Assembly: GCF_021917145.1 (NCBI RefSeq) | Contig: NW_025813757.1 | Location: 1-64,000 of the forward strand | DNA length: 64,000 bases | From: Hypomesus transpacificus | Taxonomy: Eukaryota > Chordata > Actinopteri > Osmeriformes > Osmeridae | Reading direction: 5' to 3' | Part shown: positions 33,682 to 46,800 of the stretch, piece after piece | Layout: every line of letters begins with the position of its first letter | Numbering within the stretch: the first letter of the stretch is position 1 | Program-made: the position numbers and the translations under genes | Notes under the pieces: model-generated | What the model was told of the DNA's origin: nothing | The model's input: the letters and a program-made list of their open reading frames with translations, nothing else | Databases searched by the model: none

Positions 33682-36600
33682 CTCTCTGGAGCTCTCTCTG
33701 GAGCTCTCTCTGGAGCTCTCTCTGGAGCTCTCTCTCTCTCTCTGGAGCTCTCTCTCTCTGGAGCTCTCGGGCCATCACCCCGTCAATGTACTTGGCGTTA
33801 GCTTGCCATAGGGTGAATTTAAGTCCTCTCCCCCAGTTCCTGTGGATATTTGTTGTTGTCTTAAAAACTCCCTAAACTACCTATTTCTTCCCCCCCCCCC
33901 ACCACCACCCCTAGACGGTGCTTGCGAAGGCCCTGTTTGACAATGCTGCGGAGAGTCCTGAGGAGCTGGCCTTCCGGAAAGGGGACATCCTGATGGTGCT
34001 GGACCAGGATCAGAGCGGGGGGCCCGGCTGGTGGCTCTGTTCTCTGCATGGGCGCCAGGGCATCGCCCCCGCCAACCGCCTCCGCCTCCTCCAGACCGCC
34101 CCTCCCCCGGGGACCGACCCTCGGAGGACCCCCAGCGAAGACTCGGTTTACCTCTCCCCCGGCCCGCCTCTGGCCCGGGGCGCGGTTGCCGCGGCGGCGG
34201 ATGCGGAAGGGGGGGTGTACCAGTCTCCATCCAGCCAGGGGGAGGCGCTGTACCAGAGCCCCGCGGCCGTGCCCGTGTCCCGGCAAGGGGAGCTCCGCCG
34301 GGTCGAGGGCGGACGACCGCGCTCCCGGTCCAGCTCTGGTCCCCGTCCCGAATGGGATCTGGGAGTCGCCGGGCGACCCCGTTCCCCGTCCCTCCGGGGT
34401 CGTGGCACCGACGCGACCACCCTCTACCAGACCCCCACACCCCCCTCCCCCCTCATGGCCTCACAGCATCGCAGAACCCAGGTGGCCGTGGCTGTATCTG
34501 TATACGTCAGCGACAGAGAGGCTGGAACTGGACCCGAGAACCAGGAGGACAACACCTACTTGGTTCCTAGGGAACCGGTACCAGTGGCAGACCACTCTGA
34601 AGGCTCCTACCTGGTGTCTAGGGCGGCAGAGATGCCCAGCGAAGACGTGTACCAGACCCCTACCGGAGGTGCCGATGGTGTCGTTCCCTCTTTGGGAGCA
34701 CCGGTCAGCAGCAGTCCTGCTCTGACTAACGGGTCACTTCAGGTCAAACCAGCCCAAGAGAGCCCAGGATTGTACCAGGTTCCCACCCCTGTGGGAGCTG
34801 GGCTACACAGGACTCTCCAAACCAACGGCTCTGCTCTAGGCTCCCCCTCCCTGGCTGAGGCCGGCCAACAGCAAAAGGTGGCCCTCAAACCTCCAGGGGG
34901 GCAGGGCGTTCCCTCCACCTTGCCCGCCGCCAGGCAAACCAAGCTTGGCCCTTCCCCCCACAGAGGCTCCCCTCTCCTGGCTAGGCAGGCCAGGGTGCCG
35001 GCGTCACCCAACTTTGCCCGCAAGCCTCCTCCTCCTGCTCCACCGGTCAGGGGGGTGACCAGGAAAGACTTGCCTCAGCAAACCCCTGCTGTGTCCACCG
35101 GCAAACCCATCAGCGGATCCACCAATCAGCCCACTCCCTCCAGCCCCGCCCGGGGGAGGAATAAAAGGAGACCAGACGGATGGACAAAAGAGGAGAACTT
35201 TGGTCAGGTGGCGCAGACCAGGAAGGCAGGGGAATTAATCGATCACAACGACGGTGATCAGGTGAGGAAGGAGCTATGAGAGGGTCGTCTTTGAGCGAGG
35301 AGATGGTGACTGGGGGAGGAGTCACAGGCAGAGCTGGTTGTTGATATTGTGTCAGGTTTTGTAAATGTCTGCATGTGTGAGAGTCCTTAGGCTTCTGAAA
35401 AGCATCATGCGTCCAGAAAAACCGGTTTAGTCGCACAATGAGCTGCGTGCAACACAAACAACTTGGAAATGCTTTTGCAGCTCCTAGTGGGTTCTCAGCT
35501 CAGTGATGTTTGTCCCCCCCCCCCCCCCAGGTGTACGATACTCCTCCCAGCAGCAGGTGGCAGCGCCCGGCCCAGGCAGCGGTTCTGTGTGACGATGACA
35601 GCATCTACAACACGCCCAGGACCCTTCCCCCGCAGGCTGACCAGGAGTCTGAGGTCAGCGTCTTTGCCTCCTGCCAACTGTCTGCTTCTCTGCTCTCTGA
35701 GAACCCCACCACCACCACACGTACACACACACACACACACACACTACACTCCCTCTCCCGTCGCCTGTCTCTGGCCACACCTGTTTCCCACGGGGCCATC
35801 TCGTTGGACTGGTTAGAATTCTGCAGCTCTTTTTCTTTTTTTTCTTTTTTTGTAGTCAGTCAGTCAGTGCCATATGTCTTGTGTGGAATTATGTTTTACA
35901 ATGTCCCCCAATATGGCTATGCAAGTCCAACTTCTCTCCCCACAGTAATCCTTTACTCCTCTGTGGGTCATTTCAATGTGTGCTTGGTGTGTGTCTTCTG
36001 TGTCTTTCGAATTGGACTGCTGGTAGCAGTGCCACAGGGCTGCTGAACTTCTTTCTGAGACTGAAGAATCATTGTGTTGAGGCCATGCACAGTGGAGTAC
36101 TTCCTTGGGGGACATTATCACACATCAACTCACTTTCTCTCTTCATTTTTTGTTTGTTTCTCTAGGTTTATGACGTCCCAACCATAACACTAAACCTGTC
36201 GTCCGAGCCCCTTCAGCAGAAGACTTGCATCGTTACCGAGCTCGAGGTGGACGAGGATGTCTACAGTGTTCCCACCCTGCCCGGCCTGCCCCTCGCCCCG
36301 GGAGACGTATCAAACAGCCTAACTGTGGAAGAGAGCCACCACAGCCAGGTGTATTCCATCCCGGGTCCAGGAAAGCGATCTCCCATGATGGACGGCAACA
36401 GTGCAGGAGATCTTGGAGACTCATCGGAACCTGACTGTGGCATCTATGACGTCCCAGCTCTCACTCTGGACGTCCTGCCATCTTCCTCATCCTCCTCTTC
36501 CTCCACTCGTAGGCTGTCCGTGTCGAGCAACGGCTCAGGGGACGTCCAATGGAGAGCCTCCCTGTCTAGCCTCGTCCAATCGGTTCTCAACTCCGCCTCT

Positions 36601-37364
36601 TCCGTGTCCTCCAGGGACCTGGCCACGTCATTGGCTGAGATCCTTTCTGTCTGGAAGGCGAGCCAGTTCAGCGATCCAACCCTGTCCCTCCAGCAGGCGT
36701 GGGCCCGCCTCTCAGACCTCCTCCCGGCTCTTTCTGCTTGTGGCCACGCCTCCCCGTCCGAGGCCCTGCTCTCGACGGTCCAGAGGGCCCTGGAGGACAC
36801 CACCATCCTGTTACAGACGCAGAGTCGGCCCCGTCTGCCTTCCCAGGACTCTCTGTCCCGGAGGCCTCTTCCTGCCCTCCCCGTGGGGGACGTGAAGCCT
36901 TCCGGGATGGGGTCCCGCAAGGGGAGCTGGATCCAGGAGAGGCCCCTGCCCCCGACCCCCCAGCCGACCTTCCCCCTGCCCCCCGCCGTTCCCTCGGTGA
37001 CGGTGACCGTGGGGCACGACGACGGAGAGGACGACCCAGGGAACGAGTACGCTGGCATCGGCATGACCCCCATCCCCGCCCCCTTACCTGTGGGCGACAG
37101 TGTGGGCTACGTCAAGCTTCAGGTGAGGGGTGGGGCGGGGGCTTCAGGGGACCTTGGTTCTCATTGCCTATCTTTTGGTAGAAGTGCATTTTCTTTGTTT
37201 TTGGTAGTTTTGTACTCACAGTCCAGGTTTGGTCGCCTTCTTTCCTTAGGGAAAACCGGAACCTCCCCCAGATTTTCTGCTAGAGAACGGGCATACCGTC
37301 CGTATGACAGAACCCAGGGTAATTTAAACAATTCTGTTTCTCTCTGTCTCTGTCTTTCTGTTTG

Positions 37365-37400
<36 letters not shown>

Positions 37401-38643
37401 AGTTCATCGCCCTTCACATACAGTCTCACACGTTCCCATTCCCACCGTTCATACAGGTCCCCGTTCTCACCACACAACCACGCTCTCTCATTGAGTCAAC
37501 AACTGTGTGTGTTTTTCCAAATCGTCCTTGTCCTGTCAGCCGTTGACTTGTCGAGTCATCAGTGTGACACAGTAACGTCGAGGGTAACCTTGGTCTCCCA
37601 CAGCAAGTTATTCAGCATCGACCTCCACAGATCAGCTGCTCCTGTTTCCCCAGTAGGATCAGGTCTAAATCTCATCAGTCTTTGCCTGTAGCGCCGTCTC
37701 TGTCGAAAGCATGTTTATCCCTTCTGACTGGAGACTTGATGTTACATCCCAGAGGTCATCCTTCGGTCTGGGAATATGACATAATAAGGAATGGTGTTTG
37801 CCTAACAGAGGCAAAGCTCCTGGGATCACCTCTTGCTGGCTTATGTTTCATCTGTTTACTTTTTCCAATGGAAAAAACTTTATTGGCATGTTCAAGTATA
37901 ATAATGAACATAGACATGATCACTAATGAAATAATTCCATCTCAGTCAGCACTGACGAGCTAAAAAAGACCCCAGGACTATAGAACAGATGAGCTGTTTC
38001 TTATTCTTGATCCTGTTTTCTCTCTTATCCATTCCCTCCACCTCTCCCTCTCCAGGTGAGTCCCTCTCCTCCACTTCCTGTCTCTCTTTCGTTGGAGGAC
38101 TCGGAGCTCCTGTCGTTCTACTCCTCCCAGAGTCTGGCTCACCTGTCCTGCCTGGCTGACTCCATCGACCTGCTGTTCAGCAGCGTGCAGGGGAACCAGC
38201 CGCCGCGCGTCTTCGTTTCCCGGGGAAAGAGTCTGATCGTGACGGCTCACAAGCTCGTGTTCATCGGAGACACACTCTCCCGCCTCCTGACGTCCCCTGA
38301 TTTAAGAACAAAGGTTGGTGCACACACAGGACAGCGCACACACTCCAGAACTACGGTTCTACTACTGAACCATTAAACGTGGTGTGTTAGTTTTTTTTAT
38401 ACATAAACATACATTCAATAAAATGTGTTCCGTAAATAATCTCTTATTTCACTCACACAGGTCACAACCTCGGGAGGGAGACTGTGCCAGGCCCTGAAGA
38501 CGGTTGTCATAGCGACCAAAGGCGCCGCCCAGAACTACCCATCTGTCTCCGCCACACAGGAAATGGTGGACCGAGTGGCGGAGCTATCCCAGCATGCAGC
38601 TGGTTTCTCCGGCCTGCTTCAGCGTCTGGCTCAGATCTCTTGA
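32968..38643 (+). CDS. efs: Embryonal Fyn-associated substrate (CAS-family adaptor), seven coding exons
   Basis: Scaffold for Src/FAK signalling at adhesions and immune receptors. The exons are 32968-32979 (MSLS only), 33915-35261, 35531-35653, 36166-37122, 37250-37318, 38056-38313 and 38461-38643, all phase 0 and totalling 982 residues. Human EFS is 561, so the substrate region is expanded. The SH3 domain spans residues ~5-65 (AKALFDNAAESPEELAFRKG, WWLCSLHGRQGIAPANRL). It is followed by at least a dozen YxxP/YxxV sites for SH2 docking (VYLSP, VYQSP, LYQTP, VYQTP, LYQVP, VYDTP, IYNTP, VYDVP, VYSVP, VYSIP, IYDVP), interspersed with proline-rich segments. The Src-SH3 site region is GYVKLQGKPEPPPDF. 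The C-terminal FAT-like helices read EDSELLSFYSSQSLAHLSCL. The first intron ends in a (CT)n/GAGCTCTCTCTG repeat, and the third exon is preceded by a C16 tract. Confidence 0.93.
33640..33770. repeat. (CT)n with GAGCTCTCTCTG minisatellite
   Basis: CT repeat followed by several copies of a 12-bp GAGCTCTCTCTG unit in efs intron 1. Confidence 0.85.
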
Positions 38644-40855
38644 CGCTTCTTTTCCGATTTCTCAGATTTGTTTACACTACACGGTGCATTTTTCTCTTTT
38701 TTAAATGCCTTAGTTGTTACAGTGTGTGTGTGTGTGTGTGTGTAGTCTTTATATTGAATGGTTTGAAGCACAGCCCCGAGGAAGAATTTACAATTTTTGA
38801 GCAGAAGAAGTGATTGCGGTGCCTCAATTGTCGCCCACTTTGATCGTGTGTGTGTGTGTGTGTGTGTGTTTGCACTATTTGTTGGTGTGCGTGTCTGCGT
38901 ATGTGTCTGCGTATGTGTCGGTTTGGCCTTCCTTCACCACTGTGCTTTGGTGCCAAGCACACTTGTCTCTTGTCTCTCTGATAACTTATTGATTATGTTA
39001 GAAACCTCTGTGACTTGTTCACGTCTTTGTGGTTCATATGTATTTTGGGAGCCCTCTTCTATTCGTCTACCATAATTTCTTTGCTATTTACACTCATGTT
39101 TTCCTTTTTGTATCTATGCATCTCTATTTATTATGTCTCTCTTTAATGTTTTCACGTCATATAGCATGTGGGCCTCGTATTAGCTTTTGATTGCGTGTGT
39201 GTTGAGCGGATAAAAGCTTTGAGCTATGTTACTGTGGTGGTTCTGGAAACGGATATGCTGTCTAACTTTGTTAGCTGTGGGTTAAAGAGTGGAGTGGAAG
39301 GGTGTGGTGTTTCCATGCTTTTGTTAGGTTGCTAAACCTATGGTGCTTAAGTTATCTTCTAGGTATATACGTTGATACGAGACCTTCTATTCTACATCAG
39401 CCTTCTGCTGGCTAACACACATTTCCCCCTAAAAGAAAATCATTTTTGCGATGGTCTTGAGAAGGGGGTCACTACACTATCACTCCCCTTTTCTCATCAG
39501 GAAGTGTGGGGAAGCAAGTTATATGAGTGCTGTTGAGGGTGTTAGAGAGGGATTGAAAGTGAGAGTAACTGAAGAGTCTGTGTGTAGTAGGCTGTGTTCT
39601 TTCCCACGGTCTGGTCCGGTGCAGAAACACCTGTCTGCTGAGTTCAGCATGTCTCCACCTGTTTCTCTGTTCTCTCTCTGATTTTCATGACACTGCCGCC
39701 CACAAGCAGTCATTTTGGTTATTATCTTTTTGTCGGTTGCTCCTGGTGTTCCTGGGTCCATTTTGTGTCCTCTTTGGTGTTTACTAAGACAGCTGTTGTA
39801 CCAGGATTTGCCGTGTAGAGATCTGCCAGAAAACTAAGCATTTTTTTTAAGTTTGAGGTTTGTTCCAGAGAAAACAGTCTGCAAAAATGATATATTTCCT
39901 CAACCACGAAACCTTGCATACCGTTTAGCAACATCAGTTATATGATGATCTTTGTGGAGCAAACACAGCAGGCGACCCATCCTCCTGTTTGTCTTACATT
40001 TTCCACATCAGAATGTCATGTTTACCCAAAGCCACAATCTGATCACCAGTTTGTGATCGGTTTGTTTGAGAGGACAAAGATGCAACTTTGCCAAATTACA
40101 GTCGTCTGGCCGGAGTCGGAACTGAAGTGTTTTGCCTTTCAGCGACACCTAGTGGGGTACCAGTATTACTAGTATTACTACACAATGTTTGTTGGCCTTA
40201 TGTAAAAGCATCAACCATGAATAAGAACCATAATCATATTTATTGATCGTTTATTGCTTTCTGATCTGCATGGCTTTAAGTTGCGTTATTTTATAAATAC
40301 ACATTTAACCAGGGACGTTTTCACTCAGTGAATTAAATTAACTCATGGTTCAAAAGAAAAAAACAGGAACATTTACAGTCTAAGCTACAATTCTTTTTTT
40401 TCTATCAGAATGTATTTTTGACAGTTTTTCATACGTTCATTTATACACTACGTGGATTTGTTGTATGGCTCTGTGAGGTTTGTCAGTATTGAAGACAGTA
40501 TCCACAGCATTGAAGCTGAACGCTGTTCAGATGTTTGTTGATTATTTCCCCTCTAAAATGCACAAATACATTTTCCACTACACTGATGTTTGCGTGTGTT
40601 TCATTTCTGACTGTATATTGTCCATTTGAAAACTCTTTCCATAATTGCATACGTCCCTATAATGCATTTAATTTTTCGCGTACTGATAAAGATCTGTTTC
40701 CTAAATACAAAGTTCCAATGAGACTATTTGTAGTAAAATTAAAGGGACATAAGCCGATCTCTCTACTACCCCCTCCGGAGATCACCGAACTGTGACGTTG
40801 GAGAAGCCGTTGCGACGCCTGTTGGAGTTCGAGCGAAAGAGCGAAGGGAAGCAAA
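38644..40855 (+). other. efs 3'UTR, spacer and acin1 upstream region
   Basis: (GT)n tracts at 38722-38743 and 38846-38868 lie in the early efs 3'UTR. No unambiguous AATAAA was fixed. The stretch 39000-40700 is AT-rich without ORFs that look coding. The last 150 bp before the acin1 ATG (TGACGTTGGAGAAGCCGTTG, GTTCGAGCGAAAGAGCG) are GC-richer and probably hold its promoter and leader. Confidence 0.4.
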
Positions 40856-43800
40856 ATGGCGGAACTTGAAGATGTTACGCTGGATGGTAAACCTTTACAA
40901 TCGCTTCGTGTGGCGGATTTAAAACTCGCTTTGGAACAACGAAATTTGCCAAAAAGCGGGCAGAAAAATGCACTTATTAAGCGACTGAAAGGGGTAAGTT
41001 GTGTGCATGTTTAATGCTAATAGCGAGTACCTGTCAAGTTCAGCAGGAGGCGAGAGAGGGGCTTAGAGGCCGTGTGTCAGTGAATCTGAAGCGGGAATGC
41101 AAAACGTTTGCAGGTTTGCACACCTTATGTTCGTGGAGAACATGAAATGGCTATTTCCAATGTATAATTGAAATACCTCGAACTTTATTTCAAATTCATA
41201 ATCCATAACGTTACTTAATGGCTCTCGGTGGCATTGCTCGGGCCCATGCGTAGTGTTTTTTGAATGGCTAGCTCGGTGTTGCTATGCTAGCCATCATTTT
41301 CCTCACTGTATTTGAGTTGCTGTCGTCGGGCCCGCGCTCAGCCTGTAGTGAGTGAGAGAGGAGGGGGCAGGGTAATGGTGGCGCGCCAGCCCTGATTACA
41401 CAGACTGAGCGAGCTAGATTAATTGCACGCAGCATTAACTACTGGAGCTCGCTAATAAACCCGAACTACAATCGAGGAAGACATTTCGTACTCGGCCACG
41501 CAGACTTAATCAGTAAATGTTGCAGTACTGTGTAATATATGTTAGTCTTTATTAGCTGCGAAAGTTAATTTGTCCGGTACTGGCAATATAATGTCCTTAG
41601 CTTGCCATATAACTTCTTACAAATTCTGGTTTAGCACTAAAAGTCTACATGTTGACGTGATCGTTTAACTCCAAGTGTGAGCAATTTGTTCAAATTCTCA
41701 ATGAAGGAGGAATCTAAACAAGTTGAATCTCTCTCAGCGATAAACAACTGCGTGAGTGGTATATCCTGCCCTAAAACCAACGGCTACTACCCGTGTAGCC
41801 CAAGCTAGCTCTCTGTTTTGCGTTGCACGGGCCCTGTGTTTTTAGCTAAAACTGTTAGACAGAAGATCAGTACTGTTTCTTCTCCTAACTTCGGTTACAA
41901 AACAAGGCTATCTTTTTGCAAAATCACCGTGTTTGGGGGACAGAAGGTTTCTTTTTCTCAACGGTTTTTGAAACTTTATTTTATTCTGTTAACCAGTGAG
42001 TCAATAAGAGTTAGTAAGAGTTATTGACTCACTGGTGGACGATCTGGTAGTTTTAATGTACGCTAGGTGTATGTTTGAGTGCTTCTCCAATGATGATTCC
42101 GCCATGCTAATACCGATGCACCGGGCTGACAGTGTGTCTACCTGTGTGTAAGTGATGTAATGGGAGTCAGGTGGCTGAGCGGTGAGCGGTGAGGGAGTCG
42201 GGCTAGTAATCTAAAGGTCGCCAGTTCGATTCCCGGCCACACCAAATGACGTTGTGTCCTTGGGCAAGGCACTTCACCCTACTTGCCTCGGGGGGAATGT
42301 CCCTGTACTTACTGTAAGTCGCTCTGGATAAGAGCGTCTGCTAAATGACTAAATGTAAATGTAAGTGAGTTGAACTTGTCTTCTCACGCTGACGGTGTCA
42401 GGGTGTGCTGAGGGGAACCACCGAATTATAGACGTTGTAGAACACTTCTATTTCTTGCGTGGAATGCATGGAATCCTTAAAAATTCAAACTTTTCTCTGC
42501 TTTCGCGTTCTCGTTTTCCCAGGCACTGATGTTGGAGAACCTCCAGAGAACATCAACTCCTCACATTGGACTCCAGCCCAACTCCCAGGTAAGAATGCGC
42601 CAGCTCAACAGTACAGTACCAGACCACCATCTTCAGTGTGCTTTTTTGACTACTCCAGCAAAGTGTCAAATGCCATTGTGCAAATAGTCGTTTCCCTGGA
42701 CGTCTGTGTGACTCTTATTGTTGTTGTTGTTGTGTCTTGTCTCCATGCAGATAGGGGAGGAGATGAGTCAGAACAGCTTTATAAAACAGTACCTGGCCAA
42801 ACAGCAGGAGCTGCTTCGACAGAGGCTGGAGCGGGAGGCCAGGGAGGCTGCGGAGGCCGACGGTGAGGCTCACGCTCGCTCCGTTACGGCACACGCTCGC
42901 TCCGTTACGGCACACGCTCGCTCCGTTACGGCTCACGCTCGCTCCGTTACGGCTCACGCTCGCTCCGTTACGGCACATGCTCGCTCCGTTACGGCACACG
43001 CTCGCTCCGTTACGGCACACGCTTCACGACCGTCCAACCACATCTGCTGAAAGCATCCGCTTAATGAATATGTTTTAGTCTTTTATTGTCAGATGCACAG
43101 AACAACACAGGGTCAGACTGGGCACACAAAATTCTTAGGACACAAAGCAACCTGGCATAACATGACATAAATACTCAGAATATAGATTACATTTATGTTA
43201 AGCTCAAATATAATAAACCTCTGGATAAGAGCGTCTGCTAAAATGACTAAATGTAAATATACAAAATTATACACAATACAGTATATGAAACCTCTAATAC
43301 ACATAATAACCTAATGTTATGTCATCGCTTAGAGATTACTGGAACGGTCAAAAGACATCAGAAAAGTCTGTCCTCGTTATCTGGAGGGGTCAAAAGGCAT
43401 CCTTACAGATGTCAGGAATGAACAGTAGACATTGTCATCACAGTCGGACAGGAACAGCCTGTTCGGTCCAGAAAGTACGATCAACGTTGACTCTCTCATA
43501 CATGTCTATTATGGACAATAGACAGTAGCCTGAAATTGAAAACCAGTGACCACTTCGTGTTGGAACAATAGCTTTGATACTAAACAACAGAATCTTGGTT
43601 TAGATCACCATTTACGCATCTCTATAGCGATAGGCAAGGTATTTGATTGTCATTCATGTGCAGACAGTTTACTCCCCCAAACAACACCTAGGCGGGTATG
43701 GGTCCAGAATTAAATGCCAGTGGGTATAGCTCAGTAGAGAGAGCATTTGTCTGCAGATCACAAGGTTGCAAGTTCAAACCCCGCGTACTTCTCCAATGAT

Positions 43801-46800
43801 GATTCCGCCATGCTAATACCGATGCACCAGGCTGACAGTGTGTCTACCTGTGTGTAAGTGAGTTGAACTGCCCTTCTCACGCTGACGGTGTCAGAGTGTG
43901 CTGAGGAGAACTAAAAATCTTTTAGAAACTGTTTAATCTTATACTGGCCAGGATGACTCGGGAGTTACCCTCTTTCAAGTGATGCTGACGCAACCAAACA
44001 ATGAGCCAGTGGTTCTTAACCGTGGTCCTCAGGGAACACCCATCTTGCATGTTTTAGATGTTTCCCTGCTTCAACACACCTGATTCAAATAAATGGGTTG
44101 TTTTCTAGCTCTGTAGAAGCCTGGTAACCATGTATTTGAATCAGGTGTGTTGGAGCCAAGAAACATCTAAAACATGCAGGGCAGGGGTTCCCTGAGGACA
44201 TGGTTAAGAGCCACCGCAATAAGCAGTCTCCCTTGAATTGTGCCCGTTTTGAGTGTTGGGGTAAAAAAGAAAAGCTGTCAGGGTACAAATCAGCTTTTTG
44301 TTTACATAAAAGAAGCAAATTTTGCGCCTGGCTTGACCCGTGACCTCCCTTTCTCTCTGAGACAGAAAGCCCGGCCATCCCAGAAGAGATGGACCTCACC
44401 GGGGGCAACGACGGGTCCTATCTCCAAGACAAGGTCAGTAACCTCCACACACACACAAAATACATTACAAGAGGCAAAAAAGAACGTACAATAATCCCCT
44501 TTTGGTCTTTAATATCTCCTGGCAAGTGAGGACATGACTGCGTTGCAGTTTGCAAGGCAACATCTGTTCATTGCGCCCTCAAACCTTGTGTGTCTGTGTG
44601 CCTCTGTCCACAGCACCACCCAATGCCCTCTCAGCCTCCATTGACCAGGGCAGAAGAAGAAGGAGGTGGACTGCCAGGAGGTCCACTGATGATGGGCCAG
44701 GGGTTGATGGGTCAAGGGATGATAGGTCAAGGGATGATGGGCCAAGGGCTGATGGGCCAGGGGCTGATGGGCCAGGGGCTGATGGGCCAGGGGCTGATGG
44801 GCCAGGGGCTGATGGGCCCGGGGATGATGGGCCACGGAATGATGGGCCAGGGGATGATGGGCCCGGGGATGATGGGCCCGGGGATGATGGGCCAGGGGAT
44901 GATGGGCCAGGGGATGATGGGTCAAGGGATGATGGGTCGCAGGCCAGACTTCAGCTCTGGATCTGTTCCCCAGGAATCCTCTGACACCCCTGGGGGCCGT
45001 ATCCAGCGCCCTCCCCTCCACCCAGGCCACGAAGAGCCCGCCACCCCCTCCCCACCCCGGGCAGTGGCCTCCTTGTCAGTGCGTGTCCTGGGCCAGCCTG
45101 AGCGCCAGGGCCTGCCCCCCTCCATGCCCCGCCCCCAGGAGAAGGAAGGCATTGCCCCCTCAGAGCCAGGCTCCGCCCACCCCGTGCTGCACCAGAGCCG
45201 GTCCGCCGGTGCGGCAGCTGGCCGCGCCCACGACGACAGCGATGACGACGACGATGACGACGACAGCGAGGAGGACGAAGAGTGGGGCCCGGCGGCGGGG
45301 GCGAGGAGAGGTGTGGGTGGACGAGCCCCCCCCATGCCCCCGCAGCCCTCCCCCAGTGTCCCAACGGCTGGCCGGGAGAGATCCAGACGCAAGCTCCAAC
45401 CCCCGCAGCACATCCCCCCACAGCAGGTACACCAACCCCCCATGCTGCGCCAACCCACCCCACCCCCGTCTCCACCTCCAGAGCTCTCCTTCCCTCTCCC
45501 TGACACCCCCAAGCAGAGCCCGCCGGACATGGATGAGCCAGAGGGAGCAGGGCCCGGGATGGCAGGTGGGGCAGCTCGCCCCCCTCCAGGGCTCCAGAGG
45601 CAAGACTCCGACTCCAGTTCCCGCTCAAGCAGCCCAGAGCCGCCGCAACAGCGCCGGCCTGGCCCCCTCTCCCTGCTGGCCCGCAAGATGGAGTCCGAGG
45701 GAGCCTTCGGTGCGGAGGGACGGAAGAGAGGCGAGGATGGCCAGGTGGGTCCTGTCATGGCTGGCTCAGGAGAGAGCTTGCCCGGGGTAGGAGAGGGGCC
45801 AGGTGTGGTTGTGTTCCCTGGAAGTGCTCTCGCCCACACCGGCAACTCAGCGGGTCACGTTGTCCCCGTACCCGAGATTCTTTCCCCGGTTGACATGTCG
45901 GCGACTCGTCCCACGGCCGTCCCCACCATCACCCTCGGGTCCGCCTCGGAGCTCCAGAGACAGGCTGAAAGGGATAAGGGACAAACGGAGGAGAAGAAAG
46001 AAAGGGAGAGCAGTCTGCCGCCATGGAAACGTGGAAGAGACTTCAGCTCCGCAGCCCTCTCTGCTGCAGCCGCATCTCAGGTGGGGGCGGAGGAACCTCC
46101 AGGAGACCAGGGGGGGTCGGCCGCGTCCCCCCAGGCATCCAGGAAGTCATTCTTCCAGAGGGACACGCCCCAGGCCCCAACCTCCCCTCCAGGCACCACG
46201 AGGAAGCCCCGCATGTTCTCCGACACCTCCACCGGTTCCATGGTGTCTGCCGCCAAGCCAGACCACCCTCTCCGCCAGGGGGTTCTGGTCTCAGGACCCC
46301 AGTCCACAGACATGGAGGTCACCGCCACACCACCCGACAAGGCGTCCCCCAAGAAGCCAGACGGAAATGACGTGGAGATGCCCAATATGGAAATCAAAAA
46401 GAGGGGTCCGTTGGAGTTCAAGGATGTTCCAGTGAAGAGCCAGTTGGAGCCCATGGGGCCTGTGTTGCCCCCTGTAGCCCCAGCCGGTAAGGTGGCAGAG
46501 AGGGGGAGGCAGGAAAAGAAGGATAAAGGCAAGAAGTCCCCTGCCTCCAGCGCCTCGTCATCCTCCGACTCTGACTCTGGATCGTCTTCATCATCGGGAT
46601 CCTCCTCCTCCTCCCAGGACAAGTCCCGCGCCACCAGGCTAAAGAAGGTCAGTTATTGGTTGATGGAAATGTCTATCAATCTTGCTACGACAGTGCTGTC
46701 GTAGCGTCTTATTGCCACGCTTCACACACCAGCTGTGTTTGCGCCTAAGACCGTGCTTCTCCTATGATGATTCCGCCATGCTAATACCGATGCACCAGGC

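Noticed and set aside
33861-34440. Several long minus-strand frames
   Set aside because: Antisense shadows of the GC-rich efs exon 2. The plus strand has the SH3 domain and YxxP motifs.
44509-45030. Minus-strand frame with HHPLAHHP repeats
   Set aside because: It is the antisense image of the acin1 15-bp minisatellite, not a gene.
45083-46435. Long alternative-frame ORFs over acin1 exon 5
   Set aside because: GC-rich frames without family features. The chosen frame continues from SAP exons and into the conserved half with correct phases.
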